From Clostridiaceae bacterium (GTDB lineage Bacteria > Bacillota > Clostridia > Oscillospirales > Acutalibacteraceae), in NCBI GenBank assembly GCA_016287385.1, contig JAEEWM010000023.1:1-33024 (forward strand): 33,024 nt of DNA, in the 5' to 3' direction. This document shows positions 25,036-32,654 of the stretch, in pieces; position 1 is the first letter of the stretch, and each line of letters opens with the position of its first letter. The notes below the pieces were generated by a model that was not told the DNA's origin, did no database searches, and saw only the letters and a list, made by a program, of their open reading frames with translations. Made by a program: the position numbers and the translations under genes.

Positions 25036-27423
25036 TCAGGAATTGACGGAGGTATAAATCGCGACCGCGCCCGCGGGCAGTGTATCGGTGAGCGAAGAAG
25101 TCACACCCGTAAACGCTTTATCAAAGCCGATAATGTCGGCGCGTGCGGAAGTTGTATTGACCGAGGGATTGTAAACGTGGCGATAAAGCGTGGCGCCGCC
25201 AAGCGAGCTGTTAAAGTCTACCTTTACCGCTTTATTCTGATAATTGAGGTTTACAACCATTAAATACTTTTCGGTGCCGCTCGCGTTTGTACCGTAAACC
25301 GTAATACAGCCGTCCGCCCGGGTGCCGGCGTAAATCTTAGCGCACCTGTTCATATACTTTGTTATGAGCGAGAAAGCGTAATACCTGTCGTAAGGAACGG
25401 TATCGCCCGAAAGGGCGTTCGGCATAAGGCCGAACATATTGTCGCTGCTCAAATTGCTGAAAGTCCATACATAAGCGCCTTTATAGCCCTTATTCATAAG
25501 AAGCGCGAGGTATTCGGCAAGCTGGGTCGCCTCAAACGGGCTTGCAAGCGCCTTGTTGTTTTCCGCCGCGCTGACGCCGGATTTTACCGACACCTCATCC
25601 ATCATAATACTGTTGACGTTTACCGAGGTAGTGGCAAGACCGTCGCTTGTTATATTATCAATAGCGGTCTTATTGGCGGAATAATTACTCAGCTTTGCGT
25701 TTGTAAACTTGCCGTAGTAGTGGTATGAGTAGGCATTGGAATTGCTCGAAACAGTCGATTTGCCGACCATTGTTCTGAACCACTTTTTACCCGAAAGGAA
25801 GCTGTAACCGCCCCAGGAGGTTATATTCCACCAGTCGTAGCCGGAGCTCGGGTCGTAAATCATACTGATATTGCCCGAAACTATCGAAACGTCGCTTCCC
25901 CTGCCGAGTGCGGCAAGCTGTGTTTTAACCGAATTCACGCACTGACCGTAGGTGGTAATGACGCTGTCAAAGTTAAGCTGTGCCGACTGGGATTTTGCCT
26001 CGGCGTTTGTGCTTCCCTTCCAACCGTTACCGGGTTCCGAGAAGAAAGTAATGCTCTTTACGTTGCTGCAGCCCGCGTCAAGGAAGAAATCGGTATAAGC
26101 CGCGCAAAGCTGTCCGTAAGCGGTTATCTGCTGACTGAGTGTAAGCGAGGTCTGGAAAGTAGTACCTGTCGGAAATACCGCGGTAAGGTTACCGTTTGAG
26201 AGCGACTGTATCGAATTACCCCAGCCGAAGTTTATCATTGCGTCAATGCCCCTGTCTTTAAGGGCGTTCAGCATTTCTACCCAGATATCGGTATACCAGT
26301 CGCCGCCGGCGGGAATTTTGGCGCATTTGTTAGTAAAATCGTAATGTCCCGACTGCAAAACCGAAAATATAATTCTTACTTTCTTAATACCCGACTGCTG
26401 CATTCTGTCAAGTTCCGTATACGCTCTCGCCTTTGCGGCGGCAACCGTTGCGCCGCCCTCGCGTATAGTATCGGTCCAGGGATACATTACCGCGCCGAAA
26501 CCGCCGAATGAGGAATTAACAGCCGTGCCGTTTGAAACGGTAAGAGCCGTGGCGCCCGCGGCGCTGTCCGCCGTGGAGCAAAGCCCCAGACGCTGAGCCG
26601 TGTTATCGGCAAAATCCGTCCTCTCGGATGAATAAAGGATATCGTCATCCGCAAATTTTATGTAAGAACGAACCGTATAATCGGTCGTTGAAATATCTGA
26701 CTTTGAAGTTATCTGCGCAACAAAATCAACATAAGATTTTGTCGTATCGAAAAGATTTGTGCTCAAAGGATCATCGGAAGAATAGCACACAGTTTTAACA
26801 ATACCGTTAGAACCGGCGCCGGCATAGGTAATCTCGTTTGTGCCGAGCCGTGCGCTCGATGCGCGAAGAACGCCTATTTCGCTTACCCGCGTTCTCGTTC
26901 CGTCTTTTCTTAAAGTAATAACGCCTGTAGTTGTATTTCGCGAGCCGACCTTAAAATAAAGGCGGGATAAAAAGCGGATACCGTCAAACGTGCCGGTGTC
27001 AAAGGACTCGTCATTGCTTCTTACGGCACAGGCGACAACGTCAAAGTTCGCCGCGTCGTTTGTTTCGCTTACAAATTCAGCGTACAAATAAACGTTTGCC
27101 GCGGGCATTGTAAAGCGCATTTTGTAGCCGTTCAAATCGGCGGTGGTATTATCGTTTGCACGGTTTACAAGCGGCTTTGAAACGTATCCGTCCGCCTCGT
27201 ACATATAAACCGGCGAACCCACCTTGGTAACGTAACCGGAAGCGGGTGTTACGGTAACGTAAACGGTATCGCCGTCTTCCGCCGTGGCGGAACTGACGGT
27301 TACCGTTCCGTTTGTCAAAGGCAAAACGGTTATTGTATATGATGTTGCAGCCGAAGCGCTTATCGGCAGCATAACGATAAACATTACAACTATTAAGAGG
27401 ATTGAAGTAATACGTTTTTTCAT
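25036..27423 (-). CDS. Putative clan GH-A-like glycosidase, secreted paralogue
   Basis: The protein is 795 residues. A clear signal peptide (1-25, ending ISASA/A) follows an AGGGTG ribosome binding site. Residues 27-118 resemble an InlB-type bacterial repeat (AEDGDTVYVTVTP, FTMPAANVYLYAEF). Residues 127-280 form a beta domain of a type common in clostridial secreted proteins. The enzyme part has FGGFGAVMYPW (306-316), AMINFGWGNS (395-404), SITFFSEPGNGW (457-468), MMDEVS (607-612) and YVWTFSN, then the shared C-terminal domain ending LPAGAVAIYTS. Candidate acid/base and nucleophile are Glu463 and Glu610. The nucleophile motif (DEVS) departs from the DEYN/DEFN of its paralogues, and the two Glu lie further apart (147 residues, against 128 and 121), so its substrate may differ. 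Confidence 0.72.
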   Translation of the reverse strand: MKKRITSILLIVVMFIVMLPISASAATSYTITVLPLTNGTVTVSSATAEDGDTVYVTVTPASGYVTKVGSPVYMYEADGYVSKPLVNRANDNTTADLNGYKMRFTMPAANVYLYAEFVSETNDAANFDVVACAVRSNDESFDTGTFDGIRFLSRLYFKVGSRNTTTGVITLRKDGTRTRVSEIGVLRASSARLGTNEITYAGAGSNGIVKTVCYSSDDPLSTNLFDTTKSYVDFVAQITSKSDISTTDYTVRSYIKFADDDILYSSERTDFADNTAQRLGLCSTADSAAGATALTVSNGTAVNSSFGGFGAVMYPWTDTIREGGATVAAAKARAYTELDRMQQSGIKKVRIIFSVLQSGHYDFTNKCAKIPAGGDWYTDIWVEMLNALKDRGIDAMINFGWGNSIQSLSNGNLTAVFPTGTTFQTSLTLSQQITAYGQLCAAYTDFFLDAGCSNVKSITFFSEPGNGWKGSTNAEAKSQSAQLNFDSVITTYGQCVNSVKTQLAALGRGSDVSIVSGNISMIYDPSSGYDWWNITSWGGYSFLSGKKWFRTMVGKSTVSSNSNAYSYHYYGKFTNAKLSNYSANKTAIDNITSDGLATTSVNVNSIMMDEVSVKSGVSAAENNKALASPFEATQLAEYLALLMNKGYKGAYVWTFSNLSSDNMFGLMPNALSGDTVPYDRYYAFSLITKYMNRCAKIYAGTRADGCITVYGTNASGTEKYLMVVNLNYQNKAVKVDFNSSLGGATLYRHVYNPSVNTTSARADIIGFDKAFTGVTSSLTDTLPAGAVAIYTSVNS

Positions 27424-27468
27424 TTTTACACCCTGTTATGAACACAAAATTTCAACGTGATTTTGCCA

Positions 27469-27500
27469 TTTCAGGGCAGGCAACTTTGCCTGCCCTGAAA
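27469..27500 (-). other. Long perfect stem-loop between two genes
   Basis: TTTCAGGGCAGGCA (27469-27482) pairs perfectly over 14 bases with TGCCTGCCCTGAAA (27487-27500), with a 4-base loop. On the transcribed minus strand the stem is preceded, not followed, by a T-run, so it is not a standard terminator for this direction. It lies between the stop of the GLUG-dockerin gene and the start of the secreted glycosidase gene. An mRNA-processing or 3'-stabilising role is possible. Confidence 0.65.
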
Positions 27501-27515
27501 AAAACCGGTATTGAA

Positions 27516-30500
27516 TCAACCGAAATCAGACCATACCGAAACCGGGATAAGTCCCGCTTCAAGGTCCATACTGCCGAGCGCGGCAATCTTTACGGCAATA
27601 TAGTCATCTTCGTCTATGTCGCTGTCGCAGTCCATATCGGCAAGCGCAACGTCGCCGATAATCGCTATGGAGTTTATATGACGGAGCACTAAGAGCGCGT
27701 CGCCCACGGTAATAGCGCCGTCACGGTCAACGTCGCCCACAAGCACAAGTATCGGGGAATTTGCACCCTGCACCCATACCGTTTCAACTCTGCCCGCGTT
27801 AAGGAGATCTACTATTGTACCGTCCGTAAGCTCGCTTAAATCGGTTACAGCCTCGCCGAATGAGCCGTAGGTACCATCGGCTACGTAATAGCAATTTATA
27901 ACGTTTGCAGTACCGGCGTTTTGACCGATAATGTATCCGCGAACGGTCCCCGCATGAGGACAATCGCCATAGTAGAAGCAGTTTTCAAGATTCAATGTGC
28001 CGTTTTGAACGACGCCTACAAGACCGCCGTGCTGCGAACCGTACTGATATGCTTCGCCATCCCCTGAAGGATCAGCCACCGCGTGATCAGTCGTGCTGTA
28101 ACTGTCATAGATATAATTCTTACCGCTTGCCGTTGCCGCGGCTATAAGACCGCCGCTTCTTGAGAAAGCTTTTATTGTGCCGCCGGTGTAGCACCTTGTG
28201 ATCACGTTGCCTGCACCCGCGTTGCCTATTAAGCTACCCGCGGAACCGCCGTTATTTGTAGTATTTGTGGCTTTAATGTAACCTTCAAAGCTGCAGTTTT
28301 CAAAGCTTGATTCCTGAGCGTAACCGGTAATGCCGCCCAACTGCCTTACGGCGCAAGCATAAGAATCTTTAATGTGGAGATTCTTAATGACGCCTCTGTA
28401 CGTGCCGCCGAAGAAACCGGTACCGGTAGTAGCATCCGGGTAAGAGCAGTACATACCGTAAATTGAATGTCCCGCGCCGTCAAGATTACCGGCGAACGGT
28501 TTTGCCTGTGTACCTACCGGAGTCCAGTTGTTAGCGGGAGCCGTATCGCCCCAGGTCTCGTAATCCTCATAGTTTTCGTTGAGGATAAGGTCTGTAGTAA
28601 GCTTGAAGGAATAGCCCTCAAGGTTATAGTCGTTAAGAACAAATCTGTTAAGCGCCTGTATATCAGCCGCGCCGGTAAGAAGATAAGGATCGGCTTCTGT
28701 ACCGCTGCCGTCATAATCAGGGTTTGCGAGTACAGGGTGCGGATCACCCGCATCAAAGTTGCCGCCGAGTGTTGTTGCCGCCGTTTCGGAAGCAAACCAA
28801 GCCGCGTTTTTATAAACGCCAAACTCCTGCCCGTTTACCTCGGCTTGCGAATCGGCAAGATAATAGACGTTAGTGCAGGTAAGGGTGCCGCCCGCTTTAT
28901 GATTTATGATAGGACCTGCATAACCGTTTGCTCTTGCCGCGGGGAAGCTTCCCGCAAAGAAGCAGTTTGTAAGTGTCATTGTACCGGTATTAAGGAACCC
29001 TATAAGACCGCCCGCGGTATACAAATGGGAAAGCGAACTGTCAACCGGACCTTTACCGGTAACATTAGCGTCACAATAGCTGTTTTTAATACTAACCGTC
29101 AAACTGCCGTTTAAGGAGGCAACAAGACCGCCCGCACGGCCGAATGCGTCAACCGTGCCGGAAACCGAGCAACGGTTGATATAAACGTTGCCGCCCACGT
29201 CGCAGACAAGACCGCCGGCGGAAAGATTATTCTGCTCATTGGTAGAGTATCCGCCCGAACCGTTTGAAACAAGATTGTTTGATGCGTAAACCGTGCCGTC
29301 AAACGAGCAGTTTGTAAGATACATATTGTCCGCAGTTTTACCGACAAGACCGGCAACAGCACCCGTGCTCGTATTATTTCTGACGTTTCCGGTCACCTTA
29401 AGATTTTTAATCGTATTACCGCCGGTAGCTCCGAAGAAGCCGATGCCCGCGGTATTGCTCATTGTGATGGTGACGTCGGATACCGTATGACCTTTACCGT
29501 CAAAATTACCCCTGAAGTACATATTGGTCGAACCGATAGGGGTGAAATTTGAAACCGTAGACATATCGAGATCGCTACCAAGCACAATATAATCATCACG
29601 GAAATTGTAAACGTTAAGTCCGCCGTAACCGCAGATATAGGAGAAATAGCGCAGGTCATAAGTGCCGTCTATTACATAGGGATCATCCTTTGTGCCAGTG
29701 CCCATATCGGCTACGCGAAGAGTGGGGTGCTTAACTGTAGCGTTACCTGCAATAAATGTAGTCGGGAAATTGCCCCAGATAACATATGCCATATCATCGG
29801 TCGATTTACCTGTTCCGTCATCAGCCGCGGCAAATGAAGCACCGGAGCCAAGCAGGTTCTTTTGATTATCAAAATAAACACGGGTAAGATTAAGAGTACC
29901 GCCGGCTTTATGATTTATGATAGGACCGGCATAACCGGAAGAACGCTTAGAAGGCGCCTGACCCGCAAAGAAGCAGTTGACCATATTAACCGTACCGTTC
30001 TGTAAGAAGCCCAAAATACCGCCGGCAGTTCCGCCGCTTTCAAACGTGGAAGTACCCGCCGAAGAGCCGGTAACGGTAGCATCGGAATAAGAATCTTTAA
30101 TATTGAGTATATCGCTTGCGTTGTTTTCAAGACCGCCTACAAGACCGCCCGATCTGCCGTAAGTATCAACCGTGCCGGAAGTGTAAGAACAAATAATGTT
30201 TGTGCCCGACGTGCAAGCGGCGCTATAGCCTACAAGACCGCCGCAATAACCGCGGTTTGCGTTTGTATTCGCGGAACGGACAAGACCGGTAAACGAGCAA
30301 TTATAAATTGTGATATTACCGGATGTATAACCCACAAGACCGGCTACGTAGTTCGCCGCGTCAAGCGTGCATATAACCGAGCCTTCGAGGTGTAGATTCT
30401 TTATCCAGCCGTTATGAAGAGCGCCGAAGAAACCGGTGCCAGTTCCGAGAGCGTTTGAAACGTTAATGCCCGAAACGGTATGGTTTTTACCGTCAAACTG

Positions 30501-30809
30501 GCCGCGGAAATATGCGCTCGTACTACCGATAGGAGCAAAAGGCTGATTACCGAGGTCTATATCATTTTGAAGATAAATAACCTTGCCCGAATAATCGGTA
30601 CCGCCGTTAACACTATCGGCAAAATACTTTAAGTCATCCGCGGATTTAATAAGATAGGGATCAGCCGCCGTGCCGGTGCCGGAAAGCGAGGCGGAAGCGC
30701 TGCTGCCGTCCCAAACGCTTGTCGCCGCCGTAGAGGGCACAGCCATCATAACAACGAACATGCAGAGGGTAACTACTATCGCAAGCAGTCTTTCAGTTTT
30801 TGTTCTCAT
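27516..30809 (-). CDS. Secreted GLUG-repeat protein with C-terminal dockerin
   Basis: I start at the ATG at 30809 (1097 residues), supported by GGAGG at 30819-30823. The frame is open further upstream, but that stretch is promoter and leader. A signal peptide spans about 1-27 (cut after TAA or TSV). Three GLUG-containing units follow (about 28-365, 370-690, 698-1010), with segments like GGLVGYSAA, GGLVASLNG, GGLIGFLNT and GSLIGNAG. The C-terminus (1025-1079) is a dockerin type I-like pair: GDVDRDGAITVGDALLVLRH and ADMDCDSDIDEDDYIAVKIA, with the calcium-binding Asp pattern. Dockerins bind cohesins; none is visible here, so the partner may be elsewhere or the module may simply be a calcium-stabilised end. 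It is first in the surface block, behind the conserved upstream box. Confidence 0.85.
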   Translation of the reverse strand: MRTKTERLLAIVVTLCMFVVMMAVPSTAATSVWDGSSASASLSGTGTAADPYLIKSADDLKYFADSVNGGTDYSGKVIYLQNDIDLGNQPFAPIGSTSAYFRGQFDGKNHTVSGINVSNALGTGTGFFGALHNGWIKNLHLEGSVICTLDAANYVAGLVGYTSGNITIYNCSFTGLVRSANTNANRGYCGGLVGYSAACTSGTNIICSYTSGTVDTYGRSGGLVGGLENNASDILNIKDSYSDATVTGSSAGTSTFESGGTAGGILGFLQNGTVNMVNCFFAGQAPSKRSSGYAGPIINHKAGGTLNLTRVYFDNQKNLLGSGASFAAADDGTGKSTDDMAYVIWGNFPTTFIAGNATVKHPTLRVADMGTGTKDDPYVIDGTYDLRYFSYICGYGGLNVYNFRDDYIVLGSDLDMSTVSNFTPIGSTNMYFRGNFDGKGHTVSDVTITMSNTAGIGFFGATGGNTIKNLKVTGNVRNNTSTGAVAGLVGKTADNMYLTNCSFDGTVYASNNLVSNGSGGYSTNEQNNLSAGGLVCDVGGNVYINRCSVSGTVDAFGRAGGLVASLNGSLTVSIKNSYCDANVTGKGPVDSSLSHLYTAGGLIGFLNTGTMTLTNCFFAGSFPAARANGYAGPIINHKAGGTLTCTNVYYLADSQAEVNGQEFGVYKNAAWFASETAATTLGGNFDAGDPHPVLANPDYDGSGTEADPYLLTGAADIQALNRFVLNDYNLEGYSFKLTTDLILNENYEDYETWGDTAPANNWTPVGTQAKPFAGNLDGAGHSIYGMYCSYPDATTGTGFFGGTYRGVIKNLHIKDSYACAVRQLGGITGYAQESSFENCSFEGYIKATNTTNNGGSAGSLIGNAGAGNVITRCYTGGTIKAFSRSGGLIAAATASGKNYIYDSYSTTDHAVADPSGDGEAYQYGSQHGGLVGVVQNGTLNLENCFYYGDCPHAGTVRGYIIGQNAGTANVINCYYVADGTYGSFGEAVTDLSELTDGTIVDLLNAGRVETVWVQGANSPILVLVGDVDRDGAITVGDALLVLRHINSIAIIGDVALADMDCDSDIDEDDYIAVKIAALGSMDLEAGLIPVSVWSDFG

Positions 30810-30887
30810 AAAATAATTCCTCCAATTACAATAGTATTTCAAGGGAATTCGTGAAGGGTATAACATCCCCCACACTTTTACGTATAG

Positions 30888-30916
30888 ATTATACAATTTA
30901 CATATTAAATAAGACC
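30888..30916 (-). promoter_or_regulatory. Promoter of the surface-protein operon
   Basis: On the minus strand TATAAT (30893-30888) has a 17-base spacer to GGTCTT (30916-30911), a poor -35. The layout is base-for-base the same as at 2688-2716. The expected transcript begins near 30881, leaving a leader of about 72 bases. Confidence 0.65.
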
Positions 30917-30957
30917 ATTGTTAAATCGCCGAAAACTTATGCAAAATCAACGAAAAA
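30914..30957 (-). promoter_or_regulatory. Conserved 44-bp upstream box, copy 2
   Basis: Identical to 2714-2757 at 40 of 44 positions and in the same place relative to the TATAAT box. The differences are two bases after ACCATTGT, one in GAAAACTTATGC and one in the last A-tract. The same 11-base phasing of A-tracts is kept (30930, 30941, 30952). Its far end touches the T-tail of the terminator of the binding-protein gene. Confidence 0.7.
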
Positions 30958-30996
30958 AATATCAAACGCACGGGCGATTCACTAATCGCCCGTGCG
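30953..30996 (-). terminator. Rho-independent terminator after the binding-protein gene
   Basis: CGCACGGGCGAT and ATCGCCCGTGCG form a perfect 12-base stem (30967-30978 with 30985-30996) with a 6-base loop. On the minus strand it is followed by TTTGATATTTTTTT. It separates the transporter genes from the surface operon. Confidence 0.9.
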
Positions 30997-31013
30997 GCAT
31001 AAAATAATTTGAA

Positions 31014-31038
31014 CGCCGGCGGAAATGATCCGCCGGCG
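31014..31038 (-). terminator. First of two tandem hairpins after the binding-protein gene
   Basis: CGCCGGCGG pairs perfectly with CCGCCGGCG (9 bases, 7-base loop), 10 bases after the stop codon. The downstream run on the minus strand (TTCAAATTATTTT) is only weakly T-rich, so it is a weak terminator or a 3'-end protector backing up the stronger hairpin downstream. Confidence 0.65.
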
Positions 31039-31048
31039 CTTATAATAT

Positions 31049-32611
31049 TTATTCTACCTTAAGAACCGATTTATTTACGCGTTTTACGGCGTTATCAACC
31101 TGGTTTTCGATTTTTGCAAACGCGGTTGACATCTGCTTTGAGGTAAGCAGCGCGGTTCTTACCTGCCCTTCGGCGGTATCGCTGACGTATTTGAGGAGCG
31201 AAGACGAGAATTCCATGGTTTTGGGCATCTTCTGCGAAACGTAGACCGCGGTTTCCCAAACGTTGGCGTTGACCGCCTCTGATTTCTCGTACGGGTTGTA
31301 GTTTTCGTTATCAAGCAGATAGCGCAGGAAATACGCGGCGCCCACCTGGTTTTTAGCGCCCTTTGCGATAGCATAGACTCTGAAATCGCAGGGAGCGTTT
31401 GTAACGCCTTTAAGTCCCGGTACGGGAACAGCGTCTACCTCAAAGGTTGCCCAGCCGGCGATACTGTTCTTATTGTAGCAGTTGTAAATCGTATTGATGA
31501 ACATTACGTCCTTCTGAGCAAGGAAATTGTTTTGATTGTACTCTTCAAGATATCCTTCGGTATTCAGGAATTTGCTTATCCACTCCCAGGATTTCCTCAA
31601 ATCGGCGTTTGAAAGATTTGAAGTGAATTTCGTGCCGTTAAAGGTAATGAGATCCTGACCGGAAGCCAAAGCAAAATCATACTGCGAAATATAGGTAAGC
31701 GGCATATAACCCTTATCTTTTATCACAGTGCAAAGGTCATAAAGCGCCTCTAAATTCCACTTGCCGGCTTTCCAGAGAGCACGCGGCGATTTAATGGCGT
31801 AATCGGCGCCAAGTATCTTTTTGAGCAGCGGAACGTTTATCATAAGCATACGCGCGTCGTGATAAATCGACTTTTTGGAATTTACGCCGTAGTAGCTGCC
31901 GCGTATTTTGCCGCCGCTCATACTGTCATAATCCCAGAAATCGTCCTCAAGCTTGAAGGTGTACTTATCAAGCGGCTCGCAAAGTGAAATAAGCGCATTT
32001 GGGTATGCCACACGCTCGCCGTTGATGATATCGGGCGCGTTGCCCGCCGCAACCCGGTTCGCAACGGTTTCACCGTAACTGCCGTACTCAGCGTAAGTAA
32101 GTTTGACTTTTATGCCGGTTTTCTGCTCAAAGCCCTTTACGATAGCTTTATCGTTTTCGGTTATCTGACGGCACATAAGGTATTCAACTGTGGTACCCTT
32201 TACGCTTGCCGGTATATCGGAAAACGGGTCGGCGGCAAACCTGGTCGTCTTGGTCGCGGTCGCGTTTACAGGCGTTGAGGTCGTAGGCGTCGACGTATCC
32301 GCATTGGAATCAACGTCGGTGTCTTCCCCGGAAGACGTATTGCCGGTCTTTTGAACAACGCCCTTTGCAAGATACTTGCCCGCCGCAAATTCGGGCGCGG
32401 TATCGCCGGACAGCTTAACGGGGTTGCCGTCGGCGTCCATTTCATAATACGCGGTCCAGTTGGTATCCCAGTCATCAGGTTTGTTGTTTAATACCGTAAA
32501 CTGACCCGACTCGCCGGAATCCTCGGTGTCGGACGAGCTTTTTTTGCCGCATCCGGCAAATGCAAAGCAAAGCGTAAACACCAACACCAATGCCAAAATT
32601 TTCTTGAACAT
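31049..32611 (-). CDS. ABC transporter sugar-binding lipoprotein (family 1)
   Basis: I start at the ATG at 32611 (520 residues): AAAGG lies eight bases upstream, while the in-frame GTG at 32620 overlaps that site. The signal ends in FAFAGC with lipid-accepting Cys21. Residues about 25-135 are an unusual extension including a Ser/Thr/Asp-rich linker. The binding-protein fold begins near VKGTTVEYLMCRQ, with ENDKAIVKGFEQKTGIKVKLTY and AAGNAPDIINGERV as in family 1 solute-binding proteins. These capture oligosaccharides outside the cell for CUT1 importers. It directly follows a permease gene (43-base gap) and ends in tandem terminators. The ligand cannot be read, but the neighbourhood points to galactose-containing oligosaccharides. 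Confidence 0.9.
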   Translation of the reverse strand: MFKKILALVLVFTLCFAFAGCGKKSSSDTEDSGESGQFTVLNNKPDDWDTNWTAYYEMDADGNPVKLSGDTAPEFAAGKYLAKGVVQKTGNTSSGEDTDVDSNADTSTPTTSTPVNATATKTTRFAADPFSDIPASVKGTTVEYLMCRQITENDKAIVKGFEQKTGIKVKLTYAEYGSYGETVANRVAAGNAPDIINGERVAYPNALISLCEPLDKYTFKLEDDFWDYDSMSGGKIRGSYYGVNSKKSIYHDARMLMINVPLLKKILGADYAIKSPRALWKAGKWNLEALYDLCTVIKDKGYMPLTYISQYDFALASGQDLITFNGTKFTSNLSNADLRKSWEWISKFLNTEGYLEEYNQNNFLAQKDVMFINTIYNCYNKNSIAGWATFEVDAVPVPGLKGVTNAPCDFRVYAIAKGAKNQVGAAYFLRYLLDNENYNPYEKSEAVNANVWETAVYVSQKMPKTMEFSSSLLKYVSDTAEGQVRTALLTSKQMSTAFAKIENQVDNAVKRVNKSVLKVE

Positions 32612-32654
32612 AGATTTCACCTTTCTTTTAGAAAAACTTTTATTTAATTGCAGA

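Noticed and set aside
30810-30896. N-terminal extension of the GLUG-dockerin protein beginning upstream of the promoter's -10
   Set aside because: The frame is open, but it would start upstream of the likely transcript start and would bury the signal peptide. GGAGG supports the ATG at 30809.
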